Assembly (NCBI GenBank): GCA_031266295.1
Contig: JAISBH010000316.1
Coordinates: 1-8,287 of the forward strand
DNA: 8,287 nucleotides
Reading direction: 5' to 3'
From: Oscillospiraceae bacterium
GTDB taxonomy: Bacteria; Bacillota; Clostridia; Christensenellales; Aristaeellaceae
Shown: one piece after another, positions 1-5,087 of the stretch
Layout: every line of letters begins with the position of its first letter
How positions within the stretch are numbered: the first letter of the stretch is position 1
Notes under the pieces: model-generated
What the model was told of the DNA's origin: nothing
Seen by the model: only the letters and a program-made list of their open reading frames with translations
The model's database searches: none
Program-made: the position numbers and the translations under genes

Positions 1-33
1 CAAGATTTTTTGAACAGGCCCTAAGTGTAGCAC
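1..33 (-). CDS. Possible start of an unidentified gene downstream of rho (partial)
   Basis: A GTG codon at 33-31 is followed by an open frame to the window edge (MLHLGPVQKIL). It is preceded by GGAGGAGG on the minus strand (43-50) at 9 nt spacing, one of the strongest Shine-Dalgarno matches in the window. A nearer in-frame TTG sits too close to that site, and an ATG in another frame stops after four codons. Only 11 residues are visible and I recognise no family, so no function is assigned. It could be the next gene in the rho transcription unit. The alternative is a chance purine-rich stretch with no gene. Confidence 0.4.
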   Translation of the reverse strand, partial: MLHLGPVQKIL

Positions 34-42
34 ATATCCCAA

Positions 43-50
43 CCTCCTCC
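43..50 (-). promoter_or_regulatory. Strong ribosome-binding site before the left-edge reading frame
   Basis: GGAGGAGG on the minus strand lies 9 nt before the GTG at 33. It is the main evidence that translation restarts downstream of rho. Confidence 0.45.
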
Positions 51-56
51 TAAACT

Positions 57-104
57 GGAACGGGAGTACGAAGGGATGCGTTGAGATCGTTCCATCTCCC
101 TTCG
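57..104 (-). other. Competing inverted repeats in the region after rho
   Basis: Two pairings exclude each other. CGAAGGGA (69-76) pairs with TCCCTTCG (97-104), and GAGAT (83-87)/ATCTC (94-98) can nest inside at the cost of two bases. Alternatively GGAACG (57-62) pairs with CGTTCC (88-93). On the minus strand no U-run follows either stem, so neither is a canonical intrinsic terminator. The segment lies between the rho stop and a possible downstream start. It could be a 3'-UTR structure, a non-canonical terminator or a leader switch for the next gene. Function is not known. Confidence 0.4.
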
Positions 105-165
105 GGGGATATCGCCGCAGCGACAGGAGGGGCGGTAATCCTTCGCCTAACTCACATTATTAGTC

Positions 166-2571
166 TTAGTCATTAAGACTGTTGCTTCTGCCCCTGCCGC
201 CTACCAAGAAGCCTTCCTTTTCCCAAATAGCCATCCACTCTTTAAGCCTTACAAAGAATATATCATTGCTGGGCGTCTTAGCTAGCATGGACATCAGCTG
301 CTCGGTAGCGTCGCTGACGTTGGATGATGAGAGCACCTTACGAATGGTCAGCACGCCCTCCAACTCTTGTGGGCTAAGCAGTAGCTCCTCGCGCCGCGTG
401 CCCGACTTGGCCAAGTCGATCGCAGGGAAGATGCGCTTCTCGCTCAGTCGGCGATCCAGGTGGATTTCCATGTTGCCGGTGCCCTTGAATTCCTCATAGA
501 TAACATCATCCATGCGGCTGCCTGTCTCGACCAGCGTCGTCGCGATGATGGTCAGGCTGCCGCCAGCCTCGACGTTGCGAGCCGCGCCGAAGAATCTCTT
601 TGGTTTATGCAGCACACCGGGCGCGAGACCGCCCGACATTGCGCGGCCCGTTTGGGGGGCTGTCGCGTTATACGCGCGCGCGAGCCGCGTCAGACTGTCC
701 AACAAAACTACAACGTCTTTTCCGCATTCGACCAGACGCTGCGCTCGCTCAATCACCAATTCCGCCACTCGCGTATGGTTCTCGGGCATCTCGTCGAACG
801 TGGAATACACCACCTCGCCTCGCGTTATCGAACGCTTGATGTCTGTTACTTCCTCTGGACGCTCGTCTATCAGCAGCACAATCAGTTCAGCCGTTGGATA
901 ATTTTGGCTGACCGCGTTCGCTATTTTTTTAAGGAGGATGGTTTTGCCCGCCTTGGGTGGGGCGACTATCAGTGCGCGCTGCCCCTTGCCGATGGGAGCG
1001 ACAAAATCTATAACGCGGATAGCCAAGTCGTTCTTATTGGAATCGTTCTCCAACGTCAGCCGCTCGTCAGGATAAACGGGCATCAGATTCTCGAACGAGA
1101 CACGGCGTGCGGCCTGATCGGCTGGCACGTCGTTGATATGTGTTATATGTAATAACGCGGTGTTGCGCTCGCCTTCGCGGGTCGGACGAGTCTTACCAGT
1201 GATCTTGTCGCCATTTTTCAGGTTGAAGCGACGGATTTGCGCGATGGATACGTAAACATCGCCGGAACTGGATTGATAATTGTTGCCGCGCAGGAAGCCG
1301 TATCCGTCGGTGTGCATCTCCAGAATACCTTCGCCGTCGCCGCATTCACCGCCCTGAAGCAAGTCGGACAGCGGCTGGCTCGACACTGGCTCGCGCCGGA
1401 AAGGCTGCTCTAAGCGCGGGCGTGCGTTCTGAGCCTCATACCCTCGCTGAACCGGCACGGCGCGTGAATCCGACCAGCGCGTCGGCGCGTCGGCATTACG
1501 ATCTTGAAAACGTTCCGGCGGCCTTTCAATAATTCTATCCGAATATTTATCCGCGTATTGGCTTTGCGGCGCTGACGAAGGGTAGCGATCCTGAATGGCG
1601 TTTGCGGAAGGCGCTCCATATCGTTCGGATGAGGGCTGAGGCTGCTGATACCCGCCTTCGTCTCGGCGAATAAAGCCTGGACGGACAGGGGCTAGTCGCT
1701 GCGGCGCGGGTTCGTGGCTGTATCGGGAGTCGCTCGTGAACCGATGAAACCCGGTCGTGCGAGGCTGCAGCGGCGCTGCAGATCGCGGCACTGGCGTAAA
1801 ACGCTGCGGTTCGGCGGCCAGGTATTCCTTCGAAGCATCGCCGATCGGTTTTGCAACGGATTCTATCGGCTCGGGTCTGTTGAATTCGATAACCTCTATA
1901 TCATCCAGGCCTTCCACTGAATCAATAGGCCCTATTGGTTGAAGGTCATCCAGCGACACGGCAGGTATCTCCGCTTGTTGTTCAACCGCAGTCAAGGCGT
2001 CGGTGGGCTGTTGAATCGATACGACGGGTTCACTGTCGGCTGAAGTTTTGGCAGCGGTTAAAGCAATCGTCACGGTTGGCTCGACTGAAACGGACGAGTC
2101 GTCGGACTTAGAGTCGTCGATGGTTTTTTCATTGATTGTTTCAGTTTTCTTCGGATCGTCTTCGGCAATAGAAACGATGGGACGGCGAACAGACGCCCAT
2201 ATGCGCGTGCGACCCGCGCTAGGCGCCGCCTTATCAATCTTAGTCTTGTCCGGTTGTGATGGCGCGGATGGTTCGGATGGTTTTGCGGCTGTAATGTTTG
2301 CGGGTTTATACGCCGACATAGTTCCGCGAGGCCGTCCCCTGCGCGGCGGCTGTATATCCGAGTAGCCACGCTCCCATCCGTTGGCCAGCAACGCCACGAT
2401 CTCCGGTTTATTCAGTCCCGTCGGCAGCGGTACGCTGTGCGCGCGGGCGTATTCTTTCAGGTCTTTCAGCAGCATTTGATCAAATGCTGGTCTGGAAGCG
2501 GGGTTTTCTGCATTGATAGATGTATTGATTGGTGATGCAGCTGAAAGCGCTGCGGTTTTATGCGACTCCAA
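166..2571 (-). CDS. rho: Transcription termination factor Rho with a very long N-terminal disordered insert
   Basis: Hexameric RNA-dependent ATPase/translocase that ends transcription on unstructured, untranslated RNA. The 801 residues compare with about 420 for typical Rho. Visible order: a Rho_N/SAP-like helical module (about 33-66); RGRPRG (78-83), an AT-hook-like core; a low-complexity insert to about 405, first Ser/Thr/Asp/Glu-rich, then Arg/Gln/Pro/Tyr-rich; the cold-shock-like RNA-binding domain (about 412-480, with GYGFLR and DVYVS); and the RecA-like motor. The motor has Walker A PPKAGKT (538-544), catalytic-Glu segment LLIDERPEE (E570), Walker B VVVLLD (D625), the Q-loop around TGRAMSGG, an R-loop around EEFKGTGN, and SGTRREE with the likely arginine finger R726. 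All core motifs are intact, so I read it as functional. The start is TTG, with GGAGAGGAG ending 8 nt upstream. M33 is an alternative start but would remove residues just before the Rho_N-like module. It follows rpsU after a long leader. Confidence 0.97.
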   Translation of the reverse strand: MESHKTAALSAASPINTSINAENPASRPAFDQMLLKDLKEYARAHSVPLPTGLNKPEIVALLANGWERGYSDIQPPRRGRPRGTMSAYKPANITAAKPSEPSAPSQPDKTKIDKAAPSAGRTRIWASVRRPIVSIAEDDPKKTETINEKTIDDSKSDDSSVSVEPTVTIALTAAKTSADSEPVVSIQQPTDALTAVEQQAEIPAVSLDDLQPIGPIDSVEGLDDIEVIEFNRPEPIESVAKPIGDASKEYLAAEPQRFTPVPRSAAPLQPRTTGFHRFTSDSRYSHEPAPQRLAPVRPGFIRRDEGGYQQPQPSSERYGAPSANAIQDRYPSSAPQSQYADKYSDRIIERPPERFQDRNADAPTRWSDSRAVPVQRGYEAQNARPRLEQPFRREPVSSQPLSDLLQGGECGDGEGILEMHTDGYGFLRGNNYQSSSGDVYVSIAQIRRFNLKNGDKITGKTRPTREGERNTALLHITHINDVPADQAARRVSFENLMPVYPDERLTLENDSNKNDLAIRVIDFVAPIGKGQRALIVAPPKAGKTILLKKIANAVSQNYPTAELIVLLIDERPEEVTDIKRSITRGEVVYSTFDEMPENHTRVAELVIERAQRLVECGKDVVVLLDSLTRLARAYNATAPQTGRAMSGGLAPGVLHKPKRFFGAARNVEAGGSLTIIATTLVETGSRMDDVIYEEFKGTGNMEIHLDRRLSEKRIFPAIDLAKSGTRREELLLSPQELEGVLTIRKVLSSSNVSDATEQLMSMLAKTPSNDIFFVRLKEWMAIWEKEGFLVGGRGRSNSLND

Positions 2572-2579
2572 ACGGAACG

Positions 2580-2588
2580 CTCCTCTCC
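2580..2588 (-). promoter_or_regulatory. Ribosome-binding site fixing the TTG start of rho
   Basis: GGAGAGGAG on the minus strand ends 8 nt before the TTG at 2571. No comparably placed site precedes the next candidate, the ATG for M33, so the TTG start is preferred. Confidence 0.75.
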
Positions 2589-2754
2589 GATATGCGGCTA
2601 TGCTGATGAAAGCCTTGCTGTAGCTCTAGCAGGTCCCCTGAATTCAAACGCTCGGTTATGATCGACTTTTTCGTCGCTCACGCTGGCTTTTCCACAACTC
2701 AAGGTTTGGGTTTCATCGTCTGCTAGTAATGTATGGATGCGCGATATATCATTC

Positions 2755-2764
2755 CTGTTAACAG
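2755..2764. repeat. Perfect 10-bp palindrome CTGTTAACAG in the rho leader
   Basis: The 10 bases are self-complementary with no spacer, so this is more like a protein-binding half-site pair than an RNA hairpin. It lies about 185 bases before the rho start. A palindrome this short can occur by chance, and no regulator is implied. Confidence 0.3.
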
Positions 2765-2839
2765 TATATGCGGCAGACGCACTGTGTATGCATTGGACGA
2801 ACGCGGAACCGGGCAGTAATTCGTAATATAATCCGTGTA

Positions 2840-2880
2840 ATCCCACATTGCGTATGATAACGAGTCAACGTATACACAAT
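2840..2880 (-). promoter_or_regulatory. Imperfect inverted repeat around a -35-like TTGACT; weak rho promoter candidate
   Basis: On the minus strand ATTGTGTAT (2880-2872) and ATACGCAAT (2855-2847) form a 9-bp dyad with one G-T mismatch and a 16-base centre. The centre contains TTGACT (2868-2863), five of six matches to the -35 consensus. At 17 bases the -10 position reads TGGGAT (2845-2840), only three of six matches, so promoter strength is doubtful. The overlap of a dyad with a -35-like hexamer could indicate an operator, but this rests on pattern only. Confidence 0.25.
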
Positions 2881-2898
2881 CTATACTATCCCCATAGG

Positions 2899-2923
2899 CC
2901 CTCCTCCCGTTTGGGGAGGAGGG
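2899..2923 (-). terminator. Strong GC-rich hairpin downstream of rpsU, no U-tract
   Basis: CCCTCCTCCC (2899-2908) and GGGAGGAGGG (2914-2923) form a perfect 10-bp stem with a 5-base loop, starting 27 bases after the rpsU stop. In the direction of rpsU transcription it is followed by CCTATGGGG rather than a run of U. It is therefore not a classic intrinsic terminator. It may terminate inefficiently, protect the 3' end of the rpsU transcript, or work with Rho. On the plus strand the flank is only mildly T-rich and no plus-strand gene is present. The structure is certain; the termination role is inferred from position. Confidence 0.55.
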
Positions 2924-2950
2924 TGTGTTCCATTTCACGCTTTTCATGGA

Positions 2951-3124
2951 TTAATACTTGCGTTTCCGAGCTGCTTCCGCCTTTTTCTTGCGCTTGACAC
3001 TGGGCTTCTCGTAATGTTCACGCTTACGAACCTCAGCCAGCACGCCCGCGCGCGCGCATTGGCGCTTAAATCTTCTCAGAGCGCTTTCCAGGGATTCGTT
3101 TTCCCTTATTCGTACTTCCGACAT
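2951..3124 (-). CDS. rpsU: 30S ribosomal protein bS21
   Basis: This 57-residue basic protein begins MSEVRIRENESLESALRRFK and continues through CARAGVLAEVRKREHYEKPS to a lysine/arginine-rich tail ending ARKRKY. This is the full-length bS21 pattern: an N-terminal RxxExESLExALRRFKR segment, then the xGxLxExRKRExYEKPSxxRK segment. bS21 sits on the 30S platform near the anti-Shine-Dalgarno end of 16S rRNA and helps translation initiation. The ATG is preceded by a very strong purine site (3130-3140) 5 nt upstream. It has its own promoter and a structured leader, and is followed by a strong hairpin, so it can be expressed separately from the dnaJ-hinT run. Its place after the dnaJ-prmA-rsmE-mtaB genes matches the Firmicutes order. 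Confidence 0.97.
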   Translation of the reverse strand: MSEVRIRENESLESALRRFKRQCARAGVLAEVRKREHYEKPSVKRKKKAEAARKRKY

Positions 3125-3129
3125 GGTAT

Positions 3130-3140
3130 CCCTCCCCTCC
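3130..3140 (-). promoter_or_regulatory. Strong ribosome-binding site of rpsU
   Basis: GGAGGGGAGGG on the minus strand ends 5 nt before the rpsU ATG. It is unusually long and purine-rich, as expected for a highly expressed ribosomal protein gene. Confidence 0.8.
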
Positions 3141-3158
3141 GCTCATCTGTTGGGTACG

Positions 3159-3197
3159 AGGGCTTCGCCCCTCTCCTCACGGAGACGTTACCTCCGT
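3159..3197 (-). other. Two small hairpins in the rpsU leader
   Basis: The first is ACGGAG (3179-3184) with CTCCGT (3192-3197): 6 bp around a 7-base loop. The second spans about 3159-3174: on the minus strand GAGGGGC and GCCCTC enclose GAA, with one bulged G. Both lie between the predicted transcription start (about 3217) and the ribosome-binding site. They could stabilise the short rpsU mRNA or mediate autogenous control. No known bS21-binding motif can be named from this sequence. Confidence 0.4.
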
Positions 3198-3223
3198 TTC
3201 AGATAATCACGTACCACATTGGC

Positions 3224-3252
3224 ATTATATCGCGTTTGATGTGGAACGTCAA
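3224..3252 (-). promoter_or_regulatory. Sigma-A/sigma-70-type promoter of rpsU
   Basis: On the minus strand the -35 is TTGACG (3252-3247, five of six matches), the spacer is 17 bases and the -10 is a perfect TATAAT (3229-3224). This is the best promoter in the window. Transcription should start near 3217, giving a leader of about 90 bases before the rpsU ATG. It lies downstream of the HIT gene stop, so it uncouples rpsU, and possibly rho, from the upstream operon. Confidence 0.85.
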
Positions 3253-3335
3253 CAGGTGAATTGGTTTTCCACTCGTGCAAATTCGTCTATATTCGACAAA
3301 ACGTTACGAACTGCTTTAGTTTGTTTACACATTCA

Positions 3336-3683
3336 CTATGCCAGATCTGCGCCCATCGCGCGTCCTCCCAATAGGTGTATATGCAGATGGGGCACGCTTT
3401 GGCACGCGTCCTGTCCGCAATTTGATACAATGCGGTAGCCACGTTCCTTTACGCCCCGTTCCTGCGCCAATTTTCCAGCGACGCGTATCAGCTTCGCCAG
3501 TGTCGCGTCCGAGAGCGCGTCCAACTGATTAAGCCCGGCGACATGCGCCTTAGGCATAATCAGCGCGTGCACCGGCGCTTGAGGCGCGACGTCCTCAATG
3601 GCGATAACATCGTCGTCTTCATACAGTTTTTTCGCCGGAATTTCTCCCCGCGCGATCTCGCAGAATACGCAGCTGTTTTCCAT
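3336..3683 (-). CDS. HIT-family (histidine triad, HinT-like) nucleotide-binding hydrolase
   Basis: The 115 residues, a normal HinT length, begin MENSCVFCEIARGEIPAKKLYED. The zinc-type CxxC (C5, C8), the APVHALIMPK strand (H38) and the active-site triad HLHIHLL (H99, H101, H103) followed by GGR are all present. HinT proteins hydrolyse purine nucleoside phosphoramidates and aminoacyl-adenylates in the cytoplasm; the physiological substrate is usually unclear. Two oddities: C94 precedes Gln in the loop before the triad, where most members have Gly, and the C-terminus reads RAMGADLA instead of the usual ...WPPG. The ATG at 3683 fits the family N-terminus, with AGGG 6 nt upstream. An in-frame TTG at 3689 lies 10 nt after a better AAGGAGG site and would add two residues. 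It lies between mtaB and rpsU, 69 nt after mtaB. Confidence 0.93.
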   Translation of the reverse strand: MENSCVFCEIARGEIPAKKLYEDDDVIAIEDVAPQAPVHALIMPKAHVAGLNQLDALSDATLAKLIRVAGKLAQERGVKERGYRIVSNCGQDACQSVPHLHIHLLGGRAMGADLA

Positions 3684-3752
3684 AGGCAACCCTAATCCCC
3701 CTCCTTGCTCGCCATATACGTACCCAAACAACCTAACCCAACCTTATGGGTG

Positions 3753-5075
3753 TTAGCGTCCAATCAGCACCCCGCGAACGCCTCTTTCGGTAATTTCGGT
3801 CAGACGCGTTTTCACGATGCTCCCCGACAGCCGCTTATCCACACAATCCGCGAATACCCGCACATACTCCGGCGTATATCCCTCGCAGCCGCCGTCCGAC
3901 GTCCGCTCAAATAAAACGGCCCTTACCTGCCCAACCATCCTGGCCATATATCGTTTTTCAAGCTCTTGCCCCAATTCAATAAGGCGGCGGGCGCGCTCCG
4001 CCTTCACGGCGCTGGTTAACTGCCCGGGCAGTCGGGCCGCGGGGGTGCCCTCGCGCTTCGAGTATGGGAATACATGAATTCTCGCGAACCCGGCCGCCTC
4101 GACGAACCGCGCCGTTTCCTCGAACTGCTCTATCGTCTCGCCTGGGAATCCCGTTAATACGTCCGTCGTCAATGCGCTATCGGGAAACGCTTCGCGCAGC
4201 AGCTCCGCCGCGCGCATGTATTCCGCCGATGTGTACCCTCGTCCCATCCGCTTGAGCACCGTGTCGCTGCCGCTCTGCAGCGCCAGCGGAAAATGCGGGC
4301 ACAAGGCAGGTATCCGTTTGATCCGCTCTACGAATGCGCTTCCGACGATCCCCGGCTCCAGCGAACTAAACCGTATCCGTTTCACGCCCGAATCCGCGAT
4401 AGCCTCTATCGCGTCCGCCAGCGTAAGCGCCGTGCCGTTCCCGTCCGTCAAGTCCTTGCCGTATGCGCTCATGTTAACGCCGGTTACGACTATCTCCAAA
4501 TAGCCGCCGCTCACCAAACGCGATGCTTCGCTTCTTATTTCACTGGCCGGCCTGGAGCGCACCCGGCCGCGCACACTGGGAATTATGCAGTAGGTACAGC
4601 GCGAGTCGCACCCTTCCTCAATCTTAAGCGTGGCGCGCGTACGGCCCTCCCCGCTCGCCGATACGGTCAGCGGTTCGAACTCGCGTTCAATCGCGCCGTC
4701 CACCGCGACCAGCGGTTCCGTCTGCTGGAGTGCCTCTTCCAGCAGCGCGACAACCTCGGAGCGTCTCTGAGTGCCCAGCACGAGCCTCACGCCGTCGCTA
4801 CGCATGGCGGCCAATGTACCGGAATCTCGCTGCGCAAGGCAGCCGCTAACGATTATTGCAGCGCATGGATGAAGACGATGCGCACGGCGTATAGCCTGAC
4901 GCGACTTTTGATCCCCAACGGTCGTCACGGTGCATGTGTTGATCAGCACGACATCCGCGCCGCCGTCTTCGAACGGCGTTTCAATGTACCCGTCAACGAT
5001 GAACCGCTCAATCATCGCGCGGGTATCGTACTGATTGACCTTACATCCCAGCGTAAAAGCGGCTATAGTCGGCAC
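3753..5075 (-). CDS. mtaB: tRNA (N6-L-threonylcarbamoyladenosine(37)-C2)-methylthiotransferase
   Basis: Radical-SAM enzyme that converts t6A37 to ms2t6A37 in ANN-decoding tRNAs, using two iron-sulfur clusters. From the GTG start (440 aa) the order is: UPF0004/MTTase domain with its three cysteines in TLGCKVNQYDT (C11), INTCTVTT (C48) and VSGCLAQ (C79); radical-SAM core with the CxxxCxxC motif in GCDSRCTYCIIPSVRGR (C156, C160, C163); and a C-terminal TRAM domain (about 380-440). The TLGCKVNQYDT opening and the length fit MtaB rather than MiaB or RimO. GTG at 5075 is chosen because AGGGGG lies 5 nt upstream; the adjacent in-frame TTG at 5078 is only 2 nt from it. That site overlaps the rsmE stop codon, pointing to translational coupling. 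All six cluster cysteines are present, so it should be active. Confidence 0.95.
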   Translation of the reverse strand: MPTIAAFTLGCKVNQYDTRAMIERFIVDGYIETPFEDGGADVVLINTCTVTTVGDQKSRQAIRRAHRLHPCAAIIVSGCLAQRDSGTLAAMRSDGVRLVLGTQRRSEVVALLEEALQQTEPLVAVDGAIEREFEPLTVSASGEGRTRATLKIEEGCDSRCTYCIIPSVRGRVRSRPASEIRSEASRLVSGGYLEIVVTGVNMSAYGKDLTDGNGTALTLADAIEAIADSGVKRIRFSSLEPGIVGSAFVERIKRIPALCPHFPLALQSGSDTVLKRMGRGYTSAEYMRAAELLREAFPDSALTTDVLTGFPGETIEQFEETARFVEAAGFARIHVFPYSKREGTPAARLPGQLTSAVKAERARRLIELGQELEKRYMARMVGQVRAVLFERTSDGGCEGYTPEYVRVFADCVDKRLSGSIVKTRLTEITERGVRGVLIGR

Positions 5076-5080
5076 CAAAT

Positions 5081-5087
5081 CCCCCTA
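5081..5087 (-). promoter_or_regulatory. mtaB ribosome-binding site overlapping the rsmE stop codon
   Basis: On the minus strand TAGGGGG combines the rsmE TAG stop (5087-5085) with the mtaB site AGGGGG. A ribosome terminating rsmE would sit on the mtaB initiation region, consistent with coupling. The 5-nt spacing to GTG at 5075 decides that start over TTG at 5078. Confidence 0.6.

Larger units (their letters stand above)
2572..2898 (-). promoter_or_regulatory. Long leader/intergenic region upstream of rho
   Basis: There are 379 bases between the rpsU stop and the rho start, about 327 of them after the rpsU-distal hairpin. The stretch looks richer in A/T than the genes. Two minus-strand frames can be read through it (82 codons from a GTG at 2846; 74 codons from an ATG at 2947), but neither has a ribosome-binding site, a recognisable domain or gene-like composition. 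It holds a 9-bp imperfect inverted repeat (2847-2880), the perfect palindrome CTGTTAACAG (2755-2764) and one -35-like hexamer. Rho genes in other bacteria are often autoregulated by Rho-dependent attenuation in the leader. A similar role here is an inference from length and position only. Confidence 0.45.

Noticed and set aside
460..1152. 230-codon plus-strand open frame opposite the Rho motor domain
   Set aside because: It is antisense to strongly conserved Rho coding sequence, with no ribosome-binding site or domain pattern.
2598..2947. Two minus-strand frames (82 and 74 codons) in the rpsU-rho gap
   Set aside because: They overlap each other, lack ribosome-binding sites and resemble no known family; one runs through the 10-bp hairpin. 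Treated as non-coding leader.
3253..3335. Terminator between the HIT gene and the rpsU promoter
   Set aside because: Only weak 3-4 bp dyads and no stem followed by a U-run. Read-through from the upstream operon into rpsU remains possible.
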